Below are positions 28,010-40,627 of a DNA stretch of 64,000 nucleotides, one piece after another; position 1 is the first letter of the stretch, and each line of letters opens with the position of its first letter. The stretch lies in contig SEMN01000056.1 of assembly GCA_005408345.1 (NCBI GenBank), positions 248,001-312,000 of the forward strand. The letters run 5' to 3'. The position numbers and the translations under genes were made by a program. Source of the DNA: Macquaria australasica. Lineage: Eukaryota; Chordata; Actinopteri; Centrarchiformes; Percichthyidae. The notes beneath the pieces are model-generated. The model did no database searches and was not told the DNA's origin. It was given only the letters and a program-made list of their open reading frames with translations.

Positions 28010-28125
28010 CATCTTTCCCTAACCTTAACCAGTAGTTTTAGTTGCCTAAAGGTAACCATACCTGTACCATAATGTATCAGCCATAACCACAATCTGCCCC
28101 TAACCTTAATTTAGCAGTGTTGTGT
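28010..28125. repeat. Possible degenerate fish repeat with CTAACCTTAACC-type units
   Basis: Contains CCCTAACCTTAACC, AGTAGTTTTAGTTGCCTAAAGGTAACCA and CCCCTAACCTTAA segments, resembling a dispersed fish sequence I recall. The boundaries are not clear. Confidence 0.4.
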
Positions 28126-31100
28126 GGCTTTGTCCTACCAACAGGGGTGCCAGGTCATTAAAATGCTCATATGAGTCATTTTTTGCACTGACAAATAATC
28201 TATTTTGTCATTTAGCTGTTCTGAAGCCAGATTCTGTGTTTCTATCCACATTTCCACATAAAAGACAACTAATCAGGCTCACATAATGATGCCTACAGAC
28301 AGGCACAGAGTAAAGACGACGACTCAAATTACTGAAGAAATTACATAAGCAGAAGGTAGTCAGGCAAAGGTAGTGCCCGCAGAATTCCTTGTACGCTGGC
28401 TTACTACAACAAAGCCCTTCCAGTGTGTTCTAATTCTCTACATTTCCCTCATGAGGATCTCCTCCTTCATGGGGTTGAAAAGACTGGCAAAGGAGATGGT
28501 GGAAAATCCCACTTGGATCAATTTTATAGCAATCAAGGCTCCTAACTAGTGAGAGAGATGAAGTTGGACTAAGTTGGACCGCAGCCACGGCTCCGTTCAC
28601 CCGTTGAATCTAAGGATATATTGCACCTCTGTTTCACACCGCACCAGAAAATGACTGTATTTTCTTCATAGCGGTTGAATGGAGATATCCTCCCACATAT
28701 TTGATAGACCTCCTTGGGGTTACGACACATTCAAAACCACATATGACCCTATCAAATTAGCTCTCATACAAGAAAGATGGCATTAGCCTGATATGTAATA
28801 TAACCTGCCATGGATATATTGCCACCTACTTTCTTATTATCGTCCTTCTGTGGATACTTTGTTTTATGTATAAGCACTACACTGAATATCTTGCTCTGTA
28901 TTCTGATAAATTAACAGCACCTTTATTATCTGGAATCTTTCTCAAAGCACCAAGCAGTCACGATTCTCCCTGAACGGGCATATTTCTCACCTCAGTCCTA
29001 TTTTAATAATACCAAACTCCTACTCGAGAGGTGTGATTAAAAAGCATTGTGACCAGACCTTGTTCACACGCTGTCCCTCCCAACCTTCCTCCCTCTGATT
29101 GGTGCAGTTCCACCCACTGTACCAGTGCATCACACGCTGTTACACCCCCCCCGAGCTGTGCTGCCCACTTCAATCCATTATCCCAAAATGTCCACCTACC
29201 TTTGCTAAGCAATCTCCTTCACTACCACCTCAAGTGCCACTCTTTACCGACCACACCCCCGGGGTCGTCACTAATCCAACCTTATTCTCCTCCCTGTTCT
29301 TCTCCCCCTCCTACTTTCACCTTGTCAATTCAACATCCTGCTCCTCACCCTCTTCAGACTCCTGCCTCTGTTAGCCCCTCTGCAGCAGTGCTTTGTGGTG
29401 GCAGCTGTGGAGAGCTGTGTGCCTCCCACACATGCGAGGACTGCTGACCTTGGCGGTTAGGCTTGGCCGCTGCTATGATTAATGCCTCTACAAGACAAGA
29501 AGCAAGTACCTCTACCTGCCTGGCCAATATATATCTTCTTACACACATCATTCCTGTCTCAGGACACACCTGATGATGGACAAATCTTAACCTCTGTCCT
29601 TCCTTTTGCTGTACCTGAAATCTAATCCTCCCCCTTCCTCCCCTTCACAATGCTGCTGAGAAGGAGTTAGAAACTGAAAAGGAGGGAGTTTTAGATTCAC
29701 AGAATTTTTATTTTTTTCTTCTCTGAATGATCAAACATGCCGCACTGGGCTCATCTGGAAGGTGTACATGCTGGCTTCCATTCGATAAGGCTGTTACCTG
29801 TACGTATTTTGCCCTGAGGAAGAAGAAGCGCTTGTGTGTTTTTTTTTGGTTGTGAAGTTAAAAATCCCTCAAGGACAAATGCACTAAGAAGAAAAGCTGC
29901 ACTGCCATTAGGAGCCCCACACTCCCTCCTAGAGCAGAGTATAAAGCAAAACAAAGCATTCAAGCAATGAATCACCACAGATAGATCTTTCAGGCACCAT
30001 AAACAAGAAGCCCAATACGAGCTGGGAATAGACTAAAGTTATAAAAAGTCCCAGAAATACAAATATTCACCTTCGGGTATACAATATACAGTATCTTGCT
30101 TGTGCCATCTTCTGACAGAGTGATATTTGTTCAAAGATTTCATACATACTGTTTTCATTTAATTGATTTTCGGTCCCTGTGTCAATATCTCAGCGGAGAA
30201 ACAAAACAGTAATTTGCAGCTCCCATTACCCAGACTGCATTGTTTTTTTTTCTGTGGCATTTTGTGCCCCTCAATGTACTTTACGTTGGTAATGCTAATG
30301 GTTTTGTATTATTTAGTGCTACAGTCGGAGCCATTTACTATTTTATTAGTGTCTAGAACTTTTCAGATATGTTCAGAAATCTTAGTTCAGTATTTATGCA
30401 GTTCAGTATGACCCGGGGAGTACGATAATACATCAGTTTTAACAGTTCAACATTCCACAGTCGTGATGTTATATAGCTGATATGCTATGCAATGACACAT
30501 TAAAGGTTGAGGGGACCTTCAATTTATATCCTTGAGAAACCAAGGTCATTCCGCAATTGCTGGGCTATAAACCAGTCCAAACACGACTAAGTATAGCAGG
30601 TCACACAAAAGCCCCTGTTGGTGTGAATATATTTTGGGATTTACTGGTGTGGCTATTAAAAGGGCATCTGGCTCTGAAAGCAAAGGCGAAGGCCAGCCAG
30701 GGATTCACACACAACTCTGAAACGTCTATTTGTGCAAGTTAACAGCCTCTGCCACAAAAACCAAAGGTGAAAGAATAGCTTAATCACTGCATTGGCAACA
30801 CCTGCCACTGTGCATGCATTGCATTAAGTATTGCCCATTGGGTACTTTATTTGAGTCTCACACTCAAATACACTCAATTTAAGGACCACTTGAAAATCTG
30901 AAAAAAAGTTTTGGCAGCGAGTGGCATACCTGGAAATTGCAGCTCTAGCCCTGAATCAGTATTGGGTCAGATTGTGCTGAGGTGGAAATGGAAATGCCAT
31001 CTCTTGTTGCTTTACCACGCCATGTCAGTGCGAGCGAGATAGCCGCTCGGTAAATATTAGTCTTCTGTCTTTGAGGATCCACTCAAATCACTCCCCGCAA

Positions 31101-31488
31101 AACTCTAATTTTAGTGTGTTACTAGACTGAACAGGAATTATGTTTGCTAAGGTTTAGGATGCAAATGAAAGCTTCACAAGAAGCACATCTTCCATCACTA
31201 ACAGTAAAGGTCAAACATCCATCAATAAAACATCGCAGCCACAAACACCGACACTAGGTTGACATTTTCTGTCAGTGAACCGCTGTTCCATCTGTGCTCT
31301 TCATATTGCTGAAGTGCTCCATTTTTACACGAGATGCTGCAGAGGACCCCTTGACCAGATGAAAGCAATTGTCGTGTTAGCGCTTTGATGTCTTTGTAAT
31401 GCATATTTACTGTTTTGGTAAAAGTACTGCGATCATCTTAACATGTTTTCATCTCAGGGAAGTGCTACAGCAAAGCTCGTTTTGAATA

Positions 31489-31520
31489 GCGAAAAGCACT
31501 ACTGGCGAAAAGCACTACTG
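31489..31520. repeat. Exact 16-bp tandem duplication
   Basis: gcgaaaagcactactg occurs twice without a spacer. Confidence 0.95.
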
Positions 31521-34127
31521 TACCGTAGAAATTGATTTCTTAATGTCACAGTTTTCTGAAATGTCATGCTTATGAAATATAATGAGCTTTGTTCCTGTTT
31601 CCATTTGTTGTAAGATGAAAAAGAAGGACAAATTCTCATTAAAAATACATCAGTAATCTGAGTTCAAGTCACCACAGTGAGGGGAAATTTGTTGTTCAGT
31701 CAGTGTAGAACATCTTTATACAGCACTGCTGTGATGATTCTGAGGTGGTTAGACTTAAAGAAACAAAACATCTTGAAAGTAGTTCATATACCAGCCCTTC
31801 AACATATCTGGTTATGCTTCATAGCAATTGGATATATCTAAAAAACATACATTTCTGATTTTAAATTGTCACAAGCAGAATCTGAAAGTTGGAGGTAATG
31901 GAAAATGGAAAAATGATTTAAGCATTGTCTCTGTCAGCAGTGGAGTTGGGATGACCAAGTCAGAGTATCCAAATACATGTTTCTGAGTCATCAATGGTGG
32001 GAAAAAAAAAGTTACACAATAAAATTAATTCTGCTGCCTCGCTGTGTCCATATTTCACTTTCTCATTTAGTAACTGTGATTTTTTAGCAGATGTAGCCAA
32101 TGAGACCAAATGAAAACAAATGAATTCTCCACAGCTGTGAGCTCAAAATGATCAGATGGTAATTGTTTTTGGAAAAATAAAGCCACAATATGCAATTTGC
32201 AGATTGTCATGTTACCTGAACATATTTAAAACTGATCAAAAAATGCCAGAAATGGACACGTTTTTGATAGACGATTGCTGTCAGTGCTAACCTCTGCGAC
32301 AAAGACATTGCATGTCCTGTGCCTGCTTCACATATGGTACATATCACCACGTGTTTTGCCAGTAAGACGCTTTTAATGTGGGCTAGCGGCTGTGGGAAAT
32401 GTTTGGTTTGTATTAGCAGCAAATTGCTTCACCTCTGGTGTGAGTGCAGGAGAGTGAACAGTAAACAGTGAGGCTGATATTGATAAAATTAAAATCATTA
32501 ACGCTGGATTACATACATGCATCGCTTCCTGTGAGTCTCCTGCGTGGTCAGGTAATTTGAATTAACTATAACTATATAGCGAGGTGATTACAGAACGTAA
32601 ATACACTGAATGGCTATCGTTGAAAAAATGCCAATCATAAATAGTATCAAAAACGGTATGATTTCATGAAAATATTGAGGATTATAACTTATTTTCGTGT
32701 AAAGCTTAAAAATGTCAGTGTATGGATGTTGTTTCATGTCTGTGTGGGGTTAAAAAATACTGCATGAAGACAATGCTACCAGGAAACCCAGTTCGAGCTT
32801 CAAGATTTTGGACTTTCCCATCGGTGTGTGAAAACATTTAGTCCTGATTGGTTACCCTCCCTCAACAACTTATTCAATTCTTTCAATCAGGAAGGTCTCC
32901 AGCATTTACACTGACACACTCTCTGGATGTTGTGGAGATTTTGCTGCCTGCCAATTAAAGCCCAGTGCAACTGAGAACTTATTTTCAAATGTAATGAAGA
33001 CATACAGGAATAATTTAAAAAGCACATTTCATTTCATGAGAAGTTAATAACACAGAACCTTTAAATATTTGAGCCGTGCTAAAAATAACCATACATGAAG
33101 AAGTTTCTAGGTCCTGTTGTGTAAGTGCTGTCTCGATTGCTCCATTATTTCTACGGGCTCAGTCCCACTCAGCATTATTCCCTTTCAGTTTTAATCAATA
33201 CTTTTCAAGAGTTTTAAGTTAGAAAGGAAACATCTTCTTGGGGACGGTGAAAAGCAGAGCACTGAGAAACAATGGGCCCCATCTCGGCCCTGTCTTGCAC
33301 TGCCAGACGTTTGTTGCAGTGTGTCTGGGAAGAGCGGCTTAAGAGTTAATTTCCTGGCAGTGATTTGTAGGAGAGCAGCATCAACAAGCTGCTGCAGACT
33401 AGAGCATGAAAACCATTACTTCAATCCCTCACTCCCTGACATTAATAGGATGAATAAATGTTTTTGTTCTCTGCTTAATTTGGATGAATTCATCCAAATG
33501 GCAATGCAAACAAGTAAATATCCATCTCAGCTCCCCTCCTGATAATAGAAGACAAAGAGAACTCACTCTGCCTTCGCTTTTTCTTCTACCTACTGTTTGA
33601 GAATTCCTCTGCTCGGCGCCAAGCTCATATATCAGATGATAACCGAAATGACTGAGACTAGGAACACTTACTGAGGGAGGCTCTTTATTTTAAGTCGATT
33701 CACCCTCGCCACACAGGAGGTTGTCATGTCGAATTTTATTCCGTAGTAACTCACAAAGTGATTTTTGTGATCCCAGACATCCAATGTGACAAATGAGATA
33801 CACCCAGACAGATTATATCCTTGTAGTAAAAAAAAAAAAAATCATTTTATAAAAGCAGCGCAAGGATACAATAAAATCATGAAAGCAGGAGCAGAGTATT
33901 TTGCATCACAGAGGAATACAACACAGCAACATAGAGCCCATTTACACTTAGTCACTTCATGTGTCCATCTATCCAAGACGCATTTGTAATTTTTACACCT
34001 CCCATGAGTAACTACGTCAGTGAGCACAGGGTCTGTCCCCTGTGATAGTGACAGATGAAGTTACATGAAAATTACACTGAAATCATCTGTTGTATGCAGC
34101 TCCAGTGTTTTCAACACATACGATGAT

Positions 34128-34603
34128 CAGTGGTGGAAAGTACATTCACTGAAGTCTTGCACTTACAATTACTGAGTATCAGTATTTTAATTTTATGCTA
34201 CTTTATACTTTTACTTCACTACATTTATTTGGCAGCTGCTAATTACTTTGCAGATGAAGATTTTTAAAACCTACAATGAGCATATGAAATGTTACACAGT
34301 AAGTTAAACCACACAGCAGTATATAAAATGAGTAAAATTAGCTCAGTTACAACATTCAAATACAGCTTACATGTTACTGCAACAAAGACAATATACAATC
34401 ATTTCATTATTAAACAGAGCCCATTTTGGCTGCATAGTGAGCACTTATCCTCTTGTACTTTAAGTACATTTTTCCAATAATACCTATGTGCTTTTACTAA
34501 GGTAAGATTTTGAATAAAAATATTCTGTCATAAGTATTTTTAAATTGTGGTATTGTCACTTTTACTTACATAAAAAAAAATCTTAATATTTCTTCCACCA
34601 CTG
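34128..34603. mobile_element. hAT-type MITE (CAGTGGTGGAA ends), 476 bp
   Basis: Starts CAGTGGTGGAAAGTA and ends TTCTTCCACCACTG, an 11-bp terminal inverted repeat CAGTGGTGGAA. The interior is rich in TACTTTTACTT-type motifs, as in a well-known teleost element. Eight-base flanks acgatgat and atgatcat agree at 6 of 8 positions, a plausible eroded hAT target duplication. No transposase. Confidence 0.85.
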
Positions 34604-35901
34604 ATGATCATACAGAAGGCGCACTGAGCTGTTATCTGTGTAGAGCACCGATTTTTATGGGTGAGCGAGTGCCGTGAGTGGCAGCCTGTGAAGACGATAA
34701 AACTTTTGTCTTGCTCGTAGTTCATAAATACGTGTTTGTCATCCATGTAGTTGCTAGCTGGCTGTTATTGCTAACTGTTAATTGTTGTAACTAGGCTGCT
34801 AAAGTGACTTTTCTGGAGTCTTTGGCATTTACCAAACAGCTTCAGGTGTATTACCACAACCGTCTGGACTGGAGGACCCTGATTCGCCTGTAGCCCAGGA
34901 AAACCAAGGCGGATTGCAATCAGATATGCGATCAGGCCAACAGAGATGCATATATGTGACTAGGTGTAAATGAAAAGTGTATTAAATCACATCTGGACTT
35001 TATCTATAATGTAAGACACTTGAAATGACAAGTGTAAATGGTTTCAGACCTCAGCATTACTACTTAACCAACATGCAGCAGAGTACAGAGTCTGGGTCAG
35101 GAGGCTATGAGCACACTGGGTGCTGTTCAGCTCTCAGTGGAGCTCGGCAGTGCTTCCGCAGTGAAAAACAACTATAAAAACTTGTGCGACAGACTATCTT
35201 TTGCTCTCCACTAACGTTCACACACAGCCACAAATATCCTCTGCTCCCCAAATCCCTGGCTGAATTGCCCACAGTCACCATCTTTAGTTTAAGAGAGGGA
35301 CATAACAGACAAAGGCAGAGTCACTTACCGCTCACAGAATAACTCTGGAAACTGAACAAATCAGTGCCACATCACCTGCGCTGCGGCTTCAGCGCTGCTT
35401 TCACGTACGTTCATACATTAGGTTGAGGTTATTTTGATTGGATCTAAAACTATTCTTTTGAAGGCCTGAATAACTTTGGCAGACTGAGGTGACAGCCCAT
35501 AGCGATGATGGTCCCACCATGAAATGGCTGCGATCAGAGAGATATGGGAGATAGACATCAAAGGTCACAAATAAACCCTGTAAGAGGTGAAAACTCTCCA
35601 CAAGTATAGACTGTACTTGACCGTTCTCCTTTTTGGAGCAGTGGGCTGAGAGGAAGAGTCTCACCTTGGGTTTTGGCAAGAGAAGCAGCCTTTGTTAATT
35701 TTTAATGCATTTGGAAACTAGTAATTAAGTCCCCCCCCCACCCCTCAATGGACTGGGAAATTGACATGCTCTGGAGAGCCAGTGAGTAATTATATTTGTA
35801 AAGAGCAGTGATACAAGACACTCCCCTCTGACTGGGACTCATTACACATCATTAGAGAGGCGCGGCAACTAGACACATGCACGTGCACCATGTGCACAGA
35901 C

Positions 35902-35920
35902 CACACACACACACACACAC
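35902..35920. repeat. (CA)n microsatellite
   Basis: CA alternation of about 19 nt, in a wider CA/CT-rich stretch to 35995. Confidence 0.95.
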
Positions 35921-37840
35921 CCACATGCATGTGTGCAGAGAAGTCACACACACAATGTCTCTTTCTCTCTATCTCTCTCTCACCTACACACACAGATCAA
36001 TGATTAGAAATCCAAACACTGTTTCTCTTTGGTAAACAAACTCTGCTCTTCAGGTCCCTGACCCGAGCAGAGTGTGACAAACTCCTAACAGGATGGTCTG
36101 GGCGGTGTAAAGCTCTGTTCTCAACTGGTGAAAATCATACTGCGGTGGGTCAATAAGTAATTAAAGATTAAATCTGATATGAATTCTCATTCATCTAAAT
36201 AGTGAAAGGTTGAGATATGAAAGTTTCCAAATGGGGCCTCGGGAGAATTGTGGTCCACCCTTTGAAGCAATAATTACCATTACAGCAGCGTAGGGCTAAA
36301 AGCTGCAGGGGGATGATAGAACAGCACTAGAAACTTAGTGGACTCCTCTTTAATTGGAACAGGCGTGGCAGCGACTCGACACATCAGAGTCTCCGAATAG
36401 AATTTGTACAACTCTCCTCCATGTTGCCTCTTCTTTCTACAGTTTTTCTCCTCTCTCTCTCCTCGGTCTATTTCTCTTTTTTCTCTCTCTGTGAGTTTAT
36501 TCTCGGTTTGTGTTCCACTGTACAATCTGCAGCCGCCATGCACATATTATAAAAACCACGCTGAAATATAGACTAAATCCACTGCGGTCTGTCTTTTGGA
36601 AAACACCAAACAAATGCTAAATCTATATTTCATAACCCACTGAGCACCAACTTTCAGTAAGTTTGCTCCATTTGAGTGAAATGTTGAAGTCCTGTAAAGC
36701 TGAAAATAGTGTTACAACAAAAGAACTGTGTAACGAAAATAAAATGAATGCAATAGATAAATAAAACATTCATCACTGACATTTACCAAGGTTTGGTGCC
36801 ATCCAGTTTGTTGAAATTTGCTAGTGAAAATGTTTTTCTTTTCCCACATTAAAAATGCTTTCAGTACAGATTTGTTAGTGAGGGCTGTTGTTGCCTAATA
36901 GTTTAGGCCCATTATTTCTGTGAAATGAGTTAAATATTCAGATTGTTGTGTGTATTTCAAAGGTGTTTACTGCATTATTAATGCCATATTCAGATTGCGC
37001 AGGGAAGGTGGGAGAGCTATATTAGTGTCAGAAAGCGTAGTTTGAGTTGCCTTGTCTGCTTTCACTTTAAACTCATTATCTTGTCTAATTCTCTCTGCCT
37101 CCATTATTCCCTCATCCCTTTAAGCAGCCTAATTAAAAGAGCTTTCATTTTTTCATTAATATTTATTTATTTATTTATTTAGCATTTCTGCATGAAACTG
37201 CTTCGCCTTGCATAGAATCTAAATTACTGATCCCCCCCCCGCCATTCATTATTCAAATGAAGGGAGTCCTGCTGCACTGAAGCCACAGAAGAAGAGAAGT
37301 AAAAACTGGAATATTTGCTCTCACCCAGCTGTCAGATGGCTTGATGACACACACTGTAAGTGTATAGCTTTCAACTATGTGTGCAGTGGCTAATGTACAG
37401 TGTCCAGTGCAAACAATTAATCTACTCCACTTAATGCTGTCTAGACTAGATTAACACTGAAACTGTTAGCAACACCCATTTTCAATAAAAAACTGCAAAG
37501 AAAAATAAAATGAAGACATGTAATTACAATTTCTCATGTTCTGAGTATTACAGTTCTCACATTATGACTGAAAATCTTCAGCAGCTTAGTGTTAATTGGC
37601 CCATCATGGTCTGATTTCTCTTTGGCCTTGGTTTTATTTGGTTTATACGAGTGTGTCTGTAATAACAGTTTAAAGCCGTACCATGGGGAGATTATCAGAC
37701 CATGCTACAGTGATGGACATTATCGCTCAACTACATGCATCACTTCTTCCCTGCTCATTTCTCAGAATGGCTGCTGGGGAGCTCACCAAGAGTACTGCTT
37801 TGTGAACTGTATATGTGTGTATGTCTGTGCATGTTTTTGA

Positions 37841-37858
37841 GTGTGTGTGTGTGTGTGG
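37841..37858. repeat. (GT)n microsatellite
   Basis: GT alternation of about 18 nt within a 200-nt TG-rich stretch. Confidence 0.95.
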
Positions 37859-38427
37859 ATTGTTTTTGTGTCTCACGGTCTGTGTGTCTGTTTGTGTGAA
37901 TACTAGCATGTGTGTGAGTGTGCATGTGCTCAGAGTACTCGTATGTGGTGTTTCAGGGTGTGTGTGCATGCATGTAGAATGACATTTAGCGAAACGTGGC
38001 AGCGAGAGAAGAAACATCTGACTCATAATTGAAGTGCCATGAAAGAAATATGATCATGAATCTGTATTAGGCTTACGTGCTCAGCTTTAAACCAGCGGCA
38101 GGAGCACGAGGCAGCATGCTCAGCCAGTACTACGACTACCTTACCATCCTGAAGGCTGATTACAGCGCTCAAAAGGATACTCCACAAAAATGACAGAGGA
38201 AAACACAGCGCATTCAAGGCGAGCAACCCTGATGACAAAATCGATAGGCCGTAGCGCTCTCATCTCCATCAAAAAGAGAGTCTCAGGATGAAGGTAGTTG
38301 TGCCTGTGTGATTCAACCACACCAGTCATCTCAATGTCCTGGAGGATAAAGCAGCCCTGCTTCTCAGTCACCCCCCTGCTCTTGACATGTGGAGCTCTCT
38401 GAGCAGCAGGGTGAAGCAGACCGCCCC

Positions 38428-39697
38428 TTTAAGGATAAGGCTGGTGATATGTTATTCTAGCTGTCAGCAAATTCCATTAAAATGACCAGCAATGAATTGG
38501 TCCTACTAACAAGAGTGTGCAGCCAAAGCCTGATGTAGCTCAGTGGTCCCCAACCTTTTTGCCTTTTGAGCCTTTAAAACAAAGCCATGTTATGACACCT
38601 CATCACAGATTGTATATTCCGCTCAAGCTAAGTAATCGTCCACTCTCAAACTGTTTCATGGGAATACATTTTAGAGGCCTTAAAAGGTAAAACTATTCAA
38701 TGTATAATAAGAAAAAATAAAACATTTGAGAAAGAGTGGGAAATCTAACACAATTTCTTTATGAAGCAGATATTTTTTCTTTTTCTTTCCTATCTTGTTA
38801 ATCATTCTGTGACTGTTCAGATTAATCGAGCGACCCCTTAGGGGGTCTTGGGCAAGATATCAGACACTGATATCTCATTCCTCTGTGCCATTAGACCTCC
38901 ATTGTTATCCAAAAACTATTGACTTCACATCAATGAGCCACAGCGTTGTAGTGTGTGACTTGTTCCTTCATCGTGATGATGATGGACACTGTAGTTTATT
39001 TGAGTAAATGCTACATACACTGTCCTGCTGCTGTGAATATTAGTGTAATATACTAGCACACTAAATGTGTACTAAAGAAAAACTATAGAAATAGCACATT
39101 CATTCATATTTATAAGTAATAAAACACAAACTTGCTCATTTCACTTTACTCAAGGGTTTTGCTGCAAGACTCTTACTTGGTCTGGTATGACCAGTGGCTT
39201 ACAGTGGCTAATGCTAGCTAATGTTAGCAAACTTTGGATCGGTATTGCTTTGTAGACAGTGTGGAGTCAGTTTGCTGACTTTATGACTGTTCTCTACTCT
39301 TTTTTTTGCTTTCAACATTATTCCATAACTGCTACTTGCGACCACCGTGGCCGCTGTTTAGCAAATATTTGATTTAATTTGCGGCTGAAAACTGTCCCCA
39401 ACACATGCATTTACCTCTCTTTGAGTAACGTTTGCTAAAAACCATAGAGCTGTTTTGGAAAATTACTTGAACTTGCAACTATATTGGAACAAAAATTGAA
39501 CTATATATTTGTGACCTGTTTTTAAAGATTCACATCTTCAGTTGGAACCAATAGGCTTGGGGCTGTGACTCAGACAGACAGTGCAGACAAGTCTGAAAGT
39601 ATTGACCGACAGATTTATGAATTGCTGGTTTTGGTGTTTTCATGGGAATTTGTTGACCAAAGGAAACATATAGAATAACACTATGGCCGTATCCTTT
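38428..39697 (+). repeat. Dispersed repeat, AAGGATAG family, copy B (with insertion)
   Basis: Same block order as copy A at 15108 but longer, with an extra 300-bp middle (about 39040-39375) and a foreign insert at 38541-38875. The ends look like imperfect inverted repeats: TTTAAGGATAAGGC on the left and GGCCGTATCCTTTA on the right, suggesting a MITE-type element. This is the fuller of the two copies. Confidence 0.75.
38541..38875 (+). mobile_element. hAT-like MITE fragment (CAGTGGTCCCCAACC) inserted in copy B
   Basis: Begins CAGTGGTCCCCAACCTTTTT, the start of a common fish hAT-type MITE, continues through CCTCATCACAGATTGTATATT and ends after GAGCGACCCCTTAGGGGGTC. Host repeat resumes at ATTCCTCTGTGCC, which is uninterrupted in copy A. 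The right terminal repeat is eroded and no clean target duplication is visible. Confidence 0.7.
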
Positions 39698-39999
39698 ATG
39701 TTAAAAGCAGCCAACAATAGTCTAAATCTGAGGCAATACTCTCAACAAATGCAAACAACAACATGGAAATTTTATTTTATATTCAAAGTGTTTGTAGGCA
39801 GTACACAACCACTCTAAATGTAAAAAAATGTGCGAGGAGGGAAATCAGCTGTGTCAGAGACATGGATGGAAAAGGTACAAAGCTTGGGTAGTGTGCTAAC
39901 AAACTCCATTTTGTGTTGCTGCAGCTGTTTCCATGGAGCTCTCTCTCCCTCTCTTCTGCTCTCTCTCACTCTCTTTCTCTGCCTCTCCTCTCCACTCCC

Positions 40000-40042
40000 T
40001 CTCTCTCTCTCTCACACACACACGCGCGCGCACACACACACA
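40000..40042. repeat. CT repeat passing into CA-CG-CA alternation
   Basis: CT units followed by cacacacacgcgcgcgcaca-type alternation at 40012-40042, a purine-pyrimidine alternation able to form Z-DNA. Confidence 0.95.
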
Positions 40043-40442
40043 AGTGTCTGAAAGAGGATTCAGCTGTGTGAGTCAATCTGCAACCAACCACAACTCAGAG
40101 AGAGAACCCCTCGTTCTCTCCAACAGACTCTTCTCCTCTCCTCTATCTCTCCAGCATCACGCCCATCTCATCATTTTTTTCCAACCTCATTACAATAATT
40201 TCTTAATTTATTCTAAACCCCAGTCACAACAACAAACCCACATTCGGCACACTCAATTACTGTGATTTTGATACACGAGCACCACATCACCAAGAAGCAC
40301 AGGAACCAGTCCATGTATTTACGGCACTGTGTTTTTCCCTCAGCCTTATTTGGAGTGTATGTGGCAATCAGCAGTGCTCATTACACCTAGCCGACCTACA
40401 AAGATGGCCCAGAAAAAAATGTCCTTGAAGGAGGAGGTGAAG

Positions 40443-40458
40443 AAAAAAAAAAAAAAAA
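40443..40458 (-). repeat. U16 tract downstream of 150-nt exon donor (transcript sense)
   Basis: A16 on the plus strand, so T16 in the transcript at intron +20 to +35 after gtaagc. U-rich tracts there can recruit TIA-type proteins. It may equally be a simple repeat. Confidence 0.9.
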
Positions 40459-40477
40459 GAGAGGAAAAGATGCTTAC

Positions 40478-40627
40478 CGAGGACTCCGACGCGGTAGTTG
40501 AGAGTGATAACGATGACATTTCCGTAGCTGGCCAGGACGCTCCCATCGATCATGTTGCCCGTCCCCTCCATGTAGGATCCTCCGTGGATGTAGACCATCA
40601 CAGGCTTGGCCCCAGTATCTCGTATGT
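40478..40627 (-). CDS. nlgn3: nlgn3 constitutive 150-nt exon (oxyanion-hole region)
   Basis: Acceptor tcttgcag, donor gtaagc, phase 1 at both ends, 150 nt. It reads DIRDTGAKPVMVYIHGG, then SYMEGTGNMIDGS, then VLASYGNVIVITLNYRVGVL plus a split Gly (residues 198-248 counting both cassettes). YIHGGSY is the oxyanion-hole segment of the alpha/beta-hydrolase fold, kept structurally in non-catalytic neuroligins. MIDGSVLASYGNVIVITLNYRVG fits neuroligin-3. Splicing directly from the first coding exon would give VPTED-DIRD, the insert-less form. A 16-base U tract follows the donor at intron +20 to +35. Confidence 0.97.

Larger units (their letters stand above)
7894..40477 (-). other. nlgn3: Large 32.6-kb nlgn3 intron
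   Basis: Bounded by matching phase-1 splice sites. Contents listed separately: repeats at 15108-15825, 28010-28125, 34128-34603 and 38428-39697, and simple sequence at 12599-12817, 35902, 37841 and 40000. The stretches 9600-11330, 16700-27400, 28200-34000 and 35700-37700 are mostly AT-rich unique-looking DNA where I see no gene or named element. ATGCAAAT octamers occur at 9716, 10564, 21573 and 31159. CT-rich or GA-rich open frames at 12265-12870 and 13848-14405 are low-complexity artefacts. Confidence 0.8.
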
